Shown: in pieces, positions 8,732 to 18,318 of the stretch | Layout: the number at the start of each line of letters is the position of its first letter | Numbering within the stretch: the first letter of the stretch is position 1 | Assembly: GCF_024298845.1 (NCBI RefSeq) | Contig: NZ_CP101156.1 | Coordinates: forward strand, 930,001 to 994,000 | From: Natronosalvus amylolyticus | GTDB lineage: Archaea; Halobacteriota; Halobacteria; Halobacteriales; Natrialbaceae | Direction of reading: 5' to 3' | Length of the DNA stretch: 64,000 nucleotides | Made by a program: the position numbers and the translations under genes | The notes under the pieces: generated by a model | Databases searched by the model: none | What the model was told of the DNA's origin: nothing | The model's input: only the letters and a program-made list of their open reading frames with translations

Positions 8732-9110
8732 GCCTATACACAAGTAAACACCCTCGGCCTACTTAATTTTGTTGGCCACATCGTCCACAGACCTTGTCGT
8801 TACGAAATGATACCGGTGATTTTTGTCGATGCTTTCGACAATTCTCAAATCGGTTGCAGAATTTTAACAGTGTATCTCACTACTACAGCGAAGAGACAAT
8901 GTAGATACAATCACAACCACTGTTAGTTGTTACCACTATACACATTGGCACAATGGTAACAGTTAACTCCCTCTAGTTGAATCGTTGTTCCTGTATGGGA
9001 GTTACCAGTTGGCATGCGTGGGGACGCGCTGGCGATGCTACCGATGGAGACCAACGAGGCGAGGCAAACACACGAACCCACTCGAGTCGCGTCAGCACGT
9101 ACGGCGGCCC
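8732..9110. other. Intergenic stretch with an inverted repeat (8929-8960)
   Basis: This AT-richer 379-bp gap carries the tbsP promoter at its left side. GTTACCA (8929-8935) and TGGTAAC (8954-8960) are an inverted repeat, centre to centre about 25 bp, a possible operator. No ORF with coding character was seen. Confidence 0.4.
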
Positions 9111-11162
9111 CTAATCGTCGAACGCCGGTGCCAGTTCAGGTGACCAGTAGACGTCACCATCGTAAATGACTGCAAGCTTGGCTTCTCGGAGAAACTGCGC
9201 CACCTCAGTGCTGTCCATCATAAACGAAGCCTGTGAACCACACAGATAGGCGTATTCGTTGTCGTTGGTGTGCGGGAAGTAGTAGAGGCCGTTGACTCGT
9301 GTCGAATAACATTCGAGTTCGACGTAGTATCCACCGTCATCGAGCGGTTGTATCGTCGCCGTCGTGGGCAACGTAAGATCACCATCGGTCAGCGAGTGGG
9401 TGCCATCGCCAACGACGGCGTAATCTTTGCCCATCATAATCCGTCGGCGAGCTAACCGCATCGCCCGTTCGAAACTGAATCCGTGGACCAGCAGTTTGGC
9501 AAACGTCGACCCGACCTTCAGGGCGTGTTCGTTGAGGACCTGTGTGAACGTCACGGCCCCTGCAACGCTTCCCCGCTCGATGAGTTCCATTCCCTCGTAG
9601 TACGAGCCACAGGCGTTGAGGAAGAACGTCTCGACCCGACTCTCATCGATGGAGGACGCAGCAAGTGAGCCGTCGGGGCAGCGAAATCCCTCCGTCTCGC
9701 AGTGTCCGATGTAGTGAACGAAGGCATGGTCCGTTTCGAACAGTGAGGCGAGTTCGTGTGTCCGAAGCCCCTCTTTCACGCGCACGTCAATCGATAGTTC
9801 GTCTGCGCGTTGTCGATAGATCGACTCGACCCGGTCACGTTCTCCCGCCATCTCGGGATCGTTGAGAACCACACAGATCGACGACGACTGACTCTCGCGG
9901 GCGAGATACGACAGGCGATTCCTGTAGGCATCGACGTTCGATTTGAAAACGTCGATTGGCACACCATCAGCGAGCCACCCGTGAACCCGACCGCCCCGAA
10001 GTTCCGGTTTGACAATGTCGACGGACGCAACCTGGCCGATACCCCTCGAGTCACCACGATAGAAATCATCGAGAGAGCGCTCGACGAGTTCGCGTCCCTC
10101 GAGCCTCGAGGTCTGTGGCGTAAAGACGAGGCTCAGTCGGTCGAGGAGGTACGGCAACGCGTCGGTCGAATCCGGTTCGGGTTCGACGTACATGGAGAGA
10201 TGCCAGGGTGGAATACGATGTTCAATCGCGCTGAAGGGAACGTCGAGATATGCAGCAAGGCGTTCCTGTGGCGTTGCGGTATACAACGAGGATTCGTCCA
10301 TCTCGAGGGCTCGCAGCAGGCTCATCTCGGCCAGGTTAGAACCGTATGGTCCGGCATTGCGAACCAGGCAGTCGAGGAAAAAACACTGACGGAGCAGTTG
10401 CTCGACCGTCCGCTCGAGGGCAGGCATCGGCTCGAGTTCGTGCTCTCGAGCGACCGAGGGGAGACGGAGACGTGGCGTGATTCCGTGTTCCGTTCGCACC
10501 GTCGCCTGAAGATAATAGGCGAGTGGGGCGACGACGAACACTGACTCATAACACGGCGGCACGAGCAGTTCGACGCCAGAACCGTCGGGGATCGTTGGTC
10601 GACTCGAACACGAGGGTTCCGTCTCGAGTAACGGAGGATGCCCGCGCAACGTCGGATACGTTCGATCCGGTGACGTCGTTTTGATCGACGCGGACAGACA
10701 GCTCACACCACGAGCAACCCCAGCCGGCGTATCGGGAACGGTTATCGTGTCTGCTGGCAGTTCGTGTCGGCTCCTGAACCCCAGAATCGTTCGCGTCCGT
10801 TCTGGGAACGTCACGACGACACGCGAGTAATCCGCCGTTCGACGAATCGTGGCCCGGCCGGAAAATCGAAGGTACGTTTTGATCTCCGTATCGATATCGA
10901 GCACGTATTCACCCGGTGGCAACCGAAGTGGGGACCCGTCCGGCTCGAGTTCTTTTCGTTCGTCGTCGGCGAGGGAAAACGCATAAACGATCGCGTGTGG
11001 GAACTGTAATTCCGTCGTCGTTGCGACCACCGTCCTGTCGACGGGCCGCTCGATATCTGGCCCCGGGACACTCACGTCCAACGTCCGCCCCTGAACGTGC
11101 AGTTCAGTGTTATCAGCATCGACGACGCGCAGGTGGTCGCGATCCACCTCCCACTCGATCAT
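9111..11162 (-). CDS. CHAT-domain (caspase-like) protease, haloarchaeal
   Basis: A 683-residue cytoplasmic protein without signal peptide. The C-terminal half has a CHAT/caspase-like peptidase domain: the probable catalytic histidine is in HYIGHCE (residues 483-489) and the catalytic cysteine in FFLNACGSYYEG (C518), each after a hydrophobic strand as the fold requires. The first 400 residues are a beta-rich family-specific region (VDADNTELHVQGRTLDVSVPG at the start) with no fold I recognise. CHAT peptidases act in regulated proteolysis or cell-death pathways, but many haloarchaea carry a lone gene like this in the chromosomal core, so a defence role should not be assumed. No partner gene is adjacent. 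Confidence 0.8.
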   Translation of the reverse strand: MIEWEVDRDHLRVVDADNTELHVQGRTLDVSVPGPDIERPVDRTVVATTTELQFPHAIVYAFSLADDERKELEPDGSPLRLPPGEYVLDIDTEIKTYLRFSGRATIRRTADYSRVVVTFPERTRTILGFRSRHELPADTITVPDTPAGVARGVSCLSASIKTTSPDRTYPTLRGHPPLLETEPSCSSRPTIPDGSGVELLVPPCYESVFVVAPLAYYLQATVRTEHGITPRLRLPSVAREHELEPMPALERTVEQLLRQCFFLDCLVRNAGPYGSNLAEMSLLRALEMDESSLYTATPQERLAAYLDVPFSAIEHRIPPWHLSMYVEPEPDSTDALPYLLDRLSLVFTPQTSRLEGRELVERSLDDFYRGDSRGIGQVASVDIVKPELRGGRVHGWLADGVPIDVFKSNVDAYRNRLSYLARESQSSSICVVLNDPEMAGERDRVESIYRQRADELSIDVRVKEGLRTHELASLFETDHAFVHYIGHCETEGFRCPDGSLAASSIDESRVETFFLNACGSYYEGMELIERGSVAGAVTFTQVLNEHALKVGSTFAKLLVHGFSFERAMRLARRRIMMGKDYAVVGDGTHSLTDGDLTLPTTATIQPLDDGGYYVELECYSTRVNGLYYFPHTNDNEYAYLCGSQASFMMDSTEVAQFLREAKLAVIYDGDVYWSPELAPAFDD

Positions 11163-11455
11163 TCGATTTGCTGAATCTCACCGAGAACAGTTAGTTGTAT
11201 CGCCCGACAGTTCCACGGTTATTTTGGTGGCTCACCACTTCACACCTCACTCGAGCTACCGCTGGCACATCTCTCGACACCTCGAGTGTGTGTACTACCT
11301 CGAGACCACCTCCGGTGAAGGTACTGTGCGTTCAGGTTCGTGACGTCCTGTCAGAGATGTGTCTGTGACGGAGTGGCGTGTGTTGATGCCAGGACACCTG
11401 GCTCGATTTGCCGAGGAAAGGTACACTTATACACCAGCCAACCACCACTCAAAAT
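11163..11455. other. Divergent intergenic region between CHAT gene and glyA
   Basis: The region holds the promoters of both divergent genes. TTATAC (11427-11432) is centred 26-27 bp before the glyA ATG, the classical leaderless spacing. Nothing else was seen. Confidence 0.5.
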
Positions 11456-12703
11456 ATGGACCACGACCACGTCCGGGACGTCGATCCCGCGGTCGCAGAC
11501 GCCCTCGAGGGCGAGCTCACGAGACAGGAAGAGACACTGGCGATGATCGCCAGCGAGAACCACGTCAGTCGCGCAGTTCTCGACGCACAGGGGAGCGCGC
11601 TCACGAACAAGTACGCCGAAGGCTATCCAGGCGCTCGCTACTACGGTGGTTGTACGTACGCCGACGAGGTCGAACAGCTCGCTATCGACCGCGCCCAGGA
11701 GCTCTTCGACGCCGAACACGTTAACGTCCAGCCACACTCCGGAACGCAGGCCAACCAGGCTGTTTACTTCGCGATGCTCGAGCCGGGCGATAAGATACTG
11801 TCGCTCGACCTGACCCATGGTGGCCACCTCAGCCACGGCCACCCGGCCAACTTCGTCGGACAGTTTTACGAGGTCGAACAGTACGAAGTCGATCCGGAGA
11901 CAGGCTACATCGACTACGACGAACTCGAGCGTCTCGCGACGACGTTCGACCCCGACATCATCGTGTCGGGGTACTCCGCGTACCCCCGTGAAGTCGAGTG
12001 GGAACGCATTCAGGACGTCGCAAACGACGTCGACGCGTTGCACCTGGCCGATATCGCCCACATCACTGGACTGGTCGCCGCTGGCGTCCACTCCTCACCC
12101 GTGGGAACTGCCGATTTCGTCACCGGGTCGACCCACAAAACCATCCGTGCCGGCCGCGGTGGCATCGTCATGACCGACGAGGAGTACGCCGACGATATCG
12201 ACTCGGCCGTCTTCCCCGGCGGACAGGGCGGCCCGCTCATGCACAACATCGCCGGCAAGGCCGTCGGTTTCGGCGAGGCCCTCGAATCTGAGTTCCAGCG
12301 ATACGCCGAACAGACCGTCGCGAACGCCGTCGCGCTCGGCGAGTCGTTGACCGACCACGGCTTCTCGCTCGTCTCCGGTGGTACTGACAATCACCTCGTC
12401 CTCGTCGACCTGCGGCCGTCACATCCCGATACGACGGGCGGCGACGCGGAAGAGGCCCTCGAGGAGGCCGGCATCGTCCTCAACGGCAACACCGTCCCCG
12501 GCGAGACGCGTTCGGCGTTCAACCCGAGTGGCATTCGTGCCGGGACGCCCGCCCTCACCACTCGCGGTTTCGACGAAGACGACATGCGCGAGGTCGCCGA
12601 CCTGATCGCTCGCGTTGTCGACGCTCCGGACGACGATTCGGTCATCGAGTCGGTTCGCTCGTCGGTGGACGAACTGTGTGCGGCGAACCCGCTGTACAAG
12701 TAA
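11456..12703 (+). CDS. glyA: Serine hydroxymethyltransferase
   Basis: A PLP enzyme that interconverts serine and glycine while charging the one-carbon carrier; it works with FolD, encoded 11 kb away. The 415-residue length is standard. Visible are MIASENHVSRAVLDAQGS at the N-terminus, HGGHLSHGHPANF, and the PLP-lysine motif VTGSTHKTIRAGRGG (about residues 221-235). The ATG at 11456 is chosen because a TATA-like box lies 26-27 bp upstream and the catalytic domain begins immediately; an in-frame ATG 48 bp earlier would precede the promoter spacing. Confidence 0.96.
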   Translation: MDHDHVRDVDPAVADALEGELTRQEETLAMIASENHVSRAVLDAQGSALTNKYAEGYPGARYYGGCTYADEVEQLAIDRAQELFDAEHVNVQPHSGTQANQAVYFAMLEPGDKILSLDLTHGGHLSHGHPANFVGQFYEVEQYEVDPETGYIDYDELERLATTFDPDIIVSGYSAYPREVEWERIQDVANDVDALHLADIAHITGLVAAGVHSSPVGTADFVTGSTHKTIRAGRGGIVMTDEEYADDIDSAVFPGGQGGPLMHNIAGKAVGFGEALESEFQRYAEQTVANAVALGESLTDHGFSLVSGGTDNHLVLVDLRPSHPDTTGGDAEEALEEAGIVLNGNTVPGETRSAFNPSGIRAGTPALTTRGFDEDDMREVADLIARVVDAPDDDSVIESVRSSVDELCAANPLYK

Positions 12704-12793
12704 TCACGACCATATTGGGTCGTCTCGACATCGATGGGTCGAGGCTTCCAGACCTGGTCCCAACTCGGTTTTCTCGAGTCCCCGAAACGAATG

Positions 12794-13663
12794 CTACTCG
12801 GGTTCGGCCGGTTCGAACGTGAAGAGCCGAATATTACAACTCGGACACACCAATTTTTCTCGCGGTTTCGAGCCGACAGGTGTCACCTCGCCACAGCACG
12901 CCGCTTGCGTCGTCGTGAGCGAACCCTCACAGAGAGGACACCGATCGAGGAAGGTTCGGATTGGACGCGCACTCACCAGACGCAAAAATGGATCCTCGAG
13001 GTCTGACTCGAGTGCCCGAACAGCAGCCAGTTCGGCGATGGCGATGGGACGAGGTAACGTCGTGGATTCGCCGTTTTCCGGCGAGAGGACCACGTACGAT
13101 TTTGTCCAGCCGTCGTAGGTGTCGGTACTGATCGATGACGGCGTCACCTCGGCTGCGACTGACGCAAGTTCCTCGACGTCACGATGGCCGAGTTGACGCA
13201 TTTCGTCCTGCCAGCGATCCCGAAACGCGGAATCGAGAACGAACTCTTCACCCTCGGGCACGACGACACCAGCCTCGAGCAACGCGGTGACGATTTCGTC
13301 ACCGTCAGGGACATCCTCGCTCGAGGGTTCGATGAGGCCATCCGCGGATTCTTCCTGTTTCACCTGTGGCTCGCTCGATTCGAACTCGATACGCGTACTT
13401 TCATCCTCGTGATCGAAGACGTCGACAGGTAATCGAGCTGCAAGTTGGGGTGCAAAGCGTGGCGTCCCCGGAACGACGTAGCCACGGAAGGCAATCGCCA
13501 TGGCACCGCCGAGGGCGCTCGTGAACGCCAATTTCCTGTGTCCACGGCGGAGACAGACGAAGGCAAAGACTGCCACGAGAACTGTGTTGAGAACGGTACA
13601 GGGCCAACAGCGGTTCTCGCCGGTGTGTTCCCCCCGACGGAGGGATGCTATCAGATCGTTCAT
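12794..13663 (-). CDS. Membrane protein with C-terminal zinc ribbon, unknown function
   Basis: A 289-residue protein. After a CWPC motif (about residues 19-22) two hydrophobic segments follow (TVLVAVFAFVCL and LAFTSALGGAMAIAF), so the N-terminus is membrane-anchored. The middle is an acidic, soluble region. The C-terminus has a Cys-rich motif: CPLCEG, then CCGE, then CPSCNIRLF, likely one zinc ribbon. No enzyme motif was seen. It is convergent with glyA. I do not recognise a named function. Confidence 0.7.
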   Translation of the reverse strand: MNDLIASLRRGEHTGENRCWPCTVLNTVLVAVFAFVCLRRGHRKLAFTSALGGAMAIAFRGYVVPGTPRFAPQLAARLPVDVFDHEDESTRIEFESSEPQVKQEESADGLIEPSSEDVPDGDEIVTALLEAGVVVPEGEEFVLDSAFRDRWQDEMRQLGHRDVEELASVAAEVTPSSISTDTYDGWTKSYVVLSPENGESTTLPRPIAIAELAAVRALESDLEDPFLRLVSARPIRTFLDRCPLCEGSLTTTQAACCGEVTPVGSKPREKLVCPSCNIRLFTFEPAEPE

Positions 13664-13780
13664 ACACGCCGTTTTGAGTGGATCCTCTTGAGTGTTGAGT
13701 CTGTCTGTCGAGGCGCTGTCACTGTCGATGAACTGGAACCTGCCTTCTCAGGAAGTACTGACAGGCCGTATCAGATAGAT

Positions 13781-13788
13781 TTTTACAA
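13781..13788 (+). promoter_or_regulatory. TATA-like box of the aldo/keto reductase gene
   Basis: TTTTACAA is centred about 27 bp upstream of the ATG at 13811, which fixes that ATG as the likely leaderless start. Confidence 0.5.
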
Positions 13789-13810
13789 CAGGTGTGGTAT
13801 ATGGGTACAC

Positions 13811-14815
13811 ATGACGGCATACGATGAAGAGATGACCTATACACGTCTCGGGGAGACCGGGCTCGAGGTATCGGAACTGTGTCTCGGGTGTATGAACTTC
13901 GGGAGTGCCGAGTCCTGGATGTTGCACGACGAGGACACCAGTCGAGCCGTCATCGAACGGGCGCTCGAGTTGGGAATCAACTTCTTCGACACGGCGAACG
14001 TCTATTCCACCGGGGAAAGCGAGGAAATCCTGGGCCGTACGCTCGCGAGCCACGACCGGGATGAACTGGTCATTGCAACCAAGGTATTCGGAGATATGGG
14101 TGAGGGCCCAAATAAGAGCGGCCTCTCGCGAAAGCACATTATCGATCAGTGTCACGCCAGTCTGGAGCGACTCGACGTGGACTACATCGATCTGTACCAG
14201 ATTCATCGCTGGGACGAACACACGCCAATAGAGGAAACGCTCTCTGCGCTCGATTATCTCGTTGACGAAGGGCTGGTCCGGTATCTCGGTGCCAGTACGA
14301 TGGCTGGCTGGCAATTCTCTAAAGCGCTGTATACTGCCGATATAGAGGGATACGAGCGGTTCACCTGTATGCAACCGGAGTACAACGCCGTCGATCGGCA
14401 CGAAGAACACAATCTCTTGCCCATCTGTGCCGATCAAGACGTCGGTGTGATCCCCTGGTCACCGCTCGCCGGCGGCTTTCTCACTGGCAAATACGAACGG
14501 GATAGGACGCTCGAGGACGGTACAATCAGGGGCGTAACCGACGAGTATACAAAAGCTAGATTTACCGATGAGAACTGGTCCGTCCTCGACGTGATTCGTT
14601 CCATCGCTGCCGAGCGTGACGTGACACCTGCACAGGTAAGTCTCGCCTGGCTCCGCCAGCAACCAGTCGTCGACGCGCCCATAATTGGTCCGAAATCGAT
14701 CGATCATCTCGAAGAAAACGTGGCTTCCATTGATCTCGAACTCACCGAAGAAGAACAGTCTCGAATCGAAACACCAAAGCGGCCAGTTTGGCCACCCGAA
14801 AGTAAGGATACATGA
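13811..14815 (+). CDS. Aldo/keto reductase
   Basis: A 334-residue NADPH-dependent oxidoreductase of the AKR TIM-barrel superfamily. The start of the barrel reads TYTRLGETGLEVSELCLG; the catalytic Asp and Tyr are in NFFDTANVYSTGESEEILG, the Lys in VIATKVFG and the His in LYQIHRWD. The cofactor-binding end shows IIGPKSIDHLEENVAS. The substrate is not predictable; it resembles the bacterial general stress AKRs. The long upstream open frame (from 13445) overlaps the neighbouring antisense gene and has no AKR similarity, so the promoter-supported ATG is used. The TrmB-family regulator 118 bp downstream could control it. Confidence 0.92.
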   Translation: MTAYDEEMTYTRLGETGLEVSELCLGCMNFGSAESWMLHDEDTSRAVIERALELGINFFDTANVYSTGESEEILGRTLASHDRDELVIATKVFGDMGEGPNKSGLSRKHIIDQCHASLERLDVDYIDLYQIHRWDEHTPIEETLSALDYLVDEGLVRYLGASTMAGWQFSKALYTADIEGYERFTCMQPEYNAVDRHEEHNLLPICADQDVGVIPWSPLAGGFLTGKYERDRTLEDGTIRGVTDEYTKARFTDENWSVLDVIRSIAAERDVTPAQVSLAWLRQQPVVDAPIIGPKSIDHLEENVASIDLELTEEEQSRIETPKRPVWPPESKDT

Positions 14816-14933
14816 GACGAAGACAGCTGCCTGAGCGAGATTGTTGTATTCACGTCCCGGTGAAAATCCGTCCGTGTCGCCGTTCGTCGGTATGTTGGTA
14901 CAACCCATCCCAGGGGGCGACGAGGTGAATCGT

Positions 14934-16016
14934 ATGGAGAGTGAGAGTCTTATCGAAACGCTCGAGGACGCAGGACTGTCGCCGTATCAAGCAGACGCCT
15001 ACGTGACGCTACTCGAACTAGGGGCCGCTTCGGCGACTGACATCGCCAAAGCCAGTACGGTTCCGGATCCTCGAATTTACGACGTGTTGCGATCACTGCA
15101 AGAGAAAGGGTACATCGAGACGTACAAGCAAGACAGTTTGCACGCACGAGCGCACGCTCCGGACCAGGTACTTTCAGACCTCCGTGATCGGGCGACCGCG
15201 TTCGAATCTGCCGCCGACGAAATCGAAGACCGGTGGATGCAACCGGATATCGAGGCCCACAACGTGAGTATCGTCAAGCGAATGGATACGGTACTCACAC
15301 AGGCGGCCGACCTCATTCGCTCGGCCACCAACCAGATCCAGATCGGCCTGAGCCCAGCCCAGTTCGCCGAACTCGAACCGGCACTTGCCGAAGCGAAGGC
15401 CAACGGTGTCGACATCAAACTCTGTCTATTCCCCGAGATGGGCGAGCCAGCGACAGTTCCAGCCACTGATCGACTCGCCGAGACCTGTACGGAAGCGCGC
15501 TGGCGGAAGGTCCCCTCGCCATTTCTCGCATTGATCGACCGGTCGTGGACGTTCTTTTCGCCACACGGTAGTTCGACCAACCAATACGGCGTCATCGTCA
15601 ACGATCGGACCCACGCGTACGTCTTTCACTGGTATTTCATCAGCGTGCTCTGGGAGGTCCACGAAGAGCTGTACACCGAGCGGTCCACTGAACCACCGAC
15701 GAGTTTCGTCGACATTCGTCACTGCGTTCGCTCTATCGAACCGTATCTCGAGGAAGGAATCGAATTCGATGCCACCATAACAGGGTACGATACGGAAACC
15801 GGGGCAGAAGTGGACGTGTCGGGAAAAATCACGGGAATTACGTATGCCGGGGTTTCCATCGACGACGACGAAAACCTTCCACTCGCACAACTGGCTGGAG
15901 AGGTCTCGATTACGCTCGAGACCGACGATACAACGTACACCGTCGGTGGCTGGGGCGCGATGATCGAAGACCTCGAGGCGACCCGAATTACGATCAACGA
16001 CTACATCGAACCCTGA
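14934..16016 (+). CDS. TrmB-family transcriptional regulator
   Basis: A 360-residue regulator. The N-terminal winged helix-turn-helix (residues about 5-75) reads LEDAGLSPYQADAYVTLLELGAAS then STVPDPRIYDVLRSLQEKGYIE, the TrmB DNA-binding signature. A coiled-coil-like linker follows and then the TrmB C-terminal effector domain (about residues 110-250), which in characterised members binds sugars and controls sugar uptake or gluconeogenesis. A small beta-rich tail ends the protein. The ATG at 14934 is chosen since GAGGTGA lies 4-5 bases before it; an upstream in-frame start at 14841 would add 31 poorly conserved residues. Confidence 0.87.
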   Translation: MESESLIETLEDAGLSPYQADAYVTLLELGAASATDIAKASTVPDPRIYDVLRSLQEKGYIETYKQDSLHARAHAPDQVLSDLRDRATAFESAADEIEDRWMQPDIEAHNVSIVKRMDTVLTQAADLIRSATNQIQIGLSPAQFAELEPALAEAKANGVDIKLCLFPEMGEPATVPATDRLAETCTEARWRKVPSPFLALIDRSWTFFSPHGSSTNQYGVIVNDRTHAYVFHWYFISVLWEVHEELYTERSTEPPTSFVDIRHCVRSIEPYLEEGIEFDATITGYDTETGAEVDVSGKITGITYAGVSIDDDENLPLAQLAGEVSITLETDDTTYTVGGWGAMIEDLEATRITINDYIEP

Positions 16017-16120
16017 ACGCCAGTTCTGGTATCGAGAATATCGGTCGAACGAGATACCATTCCTCGAGTCGTCAGAGAGATATCAGAAAGTTTTTCTCGA
16101 TTTCACTGGTGGCTCCGCGT

Positions 16121-17206
16121 ATGGATCCACGCGTCCGAGAACACGCTGAAATCATCGTCGATCACTCCGTCGACGTACAGCAAGGCGACACCGTCCGAAT
16201 CAAGGCACCACCGGCTGCAGAGGAACTGGTCGTTGCCCTCCACGAACTGCTGGGGGAACGCGGGGCACACCCCTCACTCGGGATGTCGAGTAGCGCAGCC
16301 ACACGGGCGTACCGACGAGCGGTTGACCCAGAGGATCTCGAATGTCCAGCGCACATACTCGCAGCTGCCGAAGAAACTGACGTCTTCATCTCTATTCGTG
16401 CCTCCGAGAACACGGCCGAGACCAGCGACGTCGATCCGGCTGTGACCGTGGCATACGGACAAGCATTCAAACCAATTCAGGAGGAAGTGATGGGGAGTCG
16501 CTGGGTCGGCACGCAGTATCCTGCTCCTGGAAATGCCCAGAAAGCAGAGATGAGCAACGAAGCGTACGAGGAATTCGTCTGGAACGCCATCACCAAAGAC
16601 TGGGACGAGCAGCGGGAATTTCAACAGCAGATGGTCGACCTCCTCGATCCCGCCGACGAGGTTCGAATTACGAGCGGCGAGACGACCGACATCACCATGT
16701 CCGTCGCCGGAAATCCCACCCTGAACGATTACGGTGAGAAGAACCTCCCCGGCGGTGAGGTGTTCACAGCCCCGGTTCCTGACAGCGTCGAGGGTCACGT
16801 CCGCTTCGACAAGCCACTGCTTGCTCAGGGCCGGGAGATCAACGGCGTCGAACTCGAGTTCGAAGCCGGCGAGGTCGTCGATCACAGCGCGGAGAAAAAC
16901 GAAGACGTACTCTCGGCTGTACTCGAGACAGATGACGGTGCTCGCCGACTGGGCGAACTCGGTATCGGGATGAACCGGGATATCACCGAGTTTACGTACA
17001 ATATGCTCTTCGACGAGAAGATGGGCGATACGGTCCACCTAGCTGTTGGTCGTGCCTACGATGAAACCGTTGGTGAGGAAAACGAGGGTAATGACAGCGC
17101 CGTCCACATGGACATGATCATCGACATGAGCGAGGATTCGACTATCGAGCTCGACGGAGAGGTCGTCCAGCGCAACGGGACGTTCGTATTCGAAGACGAG
17201 TTCTGA
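16121..17206 (+). CDS. M29-family aminopeptidase
   Basis: A 361-residue metallo-aminopeptidase of family M29 (AmpS/thermophilic aminopeptidase type). The N-terminal domain starts MDPRVREHAEIIVDHSVDVQQGDTV; catalytic-domain motifs include NLPGGEVFTAPVPDSVEG, the ELGIGMNRDI segment and SAVHMDMIIDMS, which carry the glutamate, histidine and aspartate metal ligands of the family. A T-rich box 28 bp upstream supports the ATG at 16121 as leaderless start. The last five codons are part of a tandem duplication that continues into the 3' flank. Confidence 0.93.
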   Translation: MDPRVREHAEIIVDHSVDVQQGDTVRIKAPPAAEELVVALHELLGERGAHPSLGMSSSAATRAYRRAVDPEDLECPAHILAAAEETDVFISIRASENTAETSDVDPAVTVAYGQAFKPIQEEVMGSRWVGTQYPAPGNAQKAEMSNEAYEEFVWNAITKDWDEQREFQQQMVDLLDPADEVRITSGETTDITMSVAGNPTLNDYGEKNLPGGEVFTAPVPDSVEGHVRFDKPLLAQGREINGVELEFEAGEVVDHSAEKNEDVLSAVLETDDGARRLGELGIGMNRDITEFTYNMLFDEKMGDTVHLAVGRAYDETVGEENEGNDSAVHMDMIIDMSEDSTIELDGEVVQRNGTFVFEDEF

Positions 17207-17428
17207 AGGGAGACGGTGCCTCGAGGACTGATCGAACACTTTTTGGTCCAGATTTTGCGAGTGAGGAGCGGCGCGACGAGCGAGACAAAAGGTGGATTCT
17301 GAAGACGGGTTCTGAAGGGAGACGGTGCCTCGAGGACTGATCGAACACTTTTTGGTCCAGATTTTGCGAGTGAGGAGCGGCGCGACGAGCGAGACAAAAG
17401 GTGGTTCTGAAGACGAGTTCTGAAGGGT
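17191..17428. repeat. Tandem duplication, unit about 108 bp, at the 3' end of the M29 gene
   Basis: The segment from GAAGACGAGTTCTGAAGGG (last codons and stop of the peptidase) through ACTTTTTGGTCCAGATTTTG and GACGAGCGAGACAAAAGGTGG is present twice almost unchanged (from 17191 and 17300), followed by a third start of the unit (17408-17427). Near-identity of the copies suggests a recent event. The gene end is preserved. Confidence 0.9.
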
Positions 17429-17564
17429 CAGGTATCGAGATCGGCTACTCGCCCCGTCTAGGGTGACACGAGTGAGCTGTTGAGGACAAAACGAAGCAGC
17501 GCACGAGTGGTTATCCCGTCAGTTCACCGGGGCTTCGAGGCGGCTGCTACGGGGTCGAGGGGAG

Positions 17565-18032
17565 TTACGGCCATGTCGCCTCTTTTTCGCCATAGCTCCC
17601 GTACTCGACTGCGCTGACGGTTTCGGGCAATCCCTCGTCGAAACTGATGCGGATCTGATATGCCCTCGTGGACTCGGGTAGCGTACAGTCTTCCTCCCCT
17701 GACTGGTCGCGGACGTAGCCCACCCACACGTAGAGCGAACCGTCTTCTGGATCGTATTCCGTTCGATCTGGAGAGATAATGAGTTCCTCACAGTTTCCGG
17801 ACGGGTACATAAAGTACCCTTCGACAACGACGCTATCACCATCAACGGTGATACGCGGTGGCTCATCACGGGCTGGCAACCCATCCTGATCGAGATCTCG
17901 TGTGGCTTCCCAGTCCGCGATTTCCGTAGGAGGACTGTCACTCGCACCGATCTCATCCCGGTCGGAGAGACAGCCTGCAAAAGCGGTTGAGACGAATGTA
18001 CAGGCTGTTACGATGACGTTTCGTCGCTCCAT
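17565..18032 (-). CDS. Putative lipoprotein, unknown function
   Basis: A 155-residue secreted protein. The N-terminus (MERRNVIVTACTFVSTAFAGC) is a signal peptide with a lipobox (FAGC, cysteine about residue 21) for lipid anchoring on the outer face of the membrane, with arginines that could allow Tat export. The mature part begins with an acidic, low-complexity stretch and contains two cysteines (in GNCEELI and EEDCTLPE) that may form a disulfide. No catalytic motif was seen. Confidence 0.75.
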   Translation of the reverse strand: MERRNVIVTACTFVSTAFAGCLSDRDEIGASDSPPTEIADWEATRDLDQDGLPARDEPPRITVDGDSVVVEGYFMYPSGNCEELIISPDRTEYDPEDGSLYVWVGYVRDQSGEEDCTLPESTRAYQIRISFDEGLPETVSAVEYGSYGEKEATWP

Positions 18033-18318
18033 ATCTGAAGTGCTCGAGAGGTCGGTAAATGTTTTGTGTGAGATGAGCGCTTATTCTTGAAATCGAGGGT
18101 CACATATTCGCTCGTCAGTTCATACTTTCGAACAAGTGTTCCTCTGTCAGGCGTCGACCGATCCGTGAAACCGAACGCGGGCAATCGGTTGCAGGCGTCC
18201 GTTCAGGCCTGACAAAGCAGTGCTGCCTACCAGAGGCCACCGCTTGGTCGAATGAAATGGCAGAGCCAACAGGTATATAGCCTGTCGTGTGCTGCACCCA
18301 CCAACCACTGGTGACTAC

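Noticed and set aside
9111-11162. Treating the CHAT protease as part of a defence system
   Set aside because: Neighbours are housekeeping genes and no partner effector or sensor gene is adjacent.
13445-13810. Extended N-terminus of the aldo/keto reductase
   Set aside because: Lies antisense to another gene, is upstream of the TATA-like box, and has no AKR similarity.
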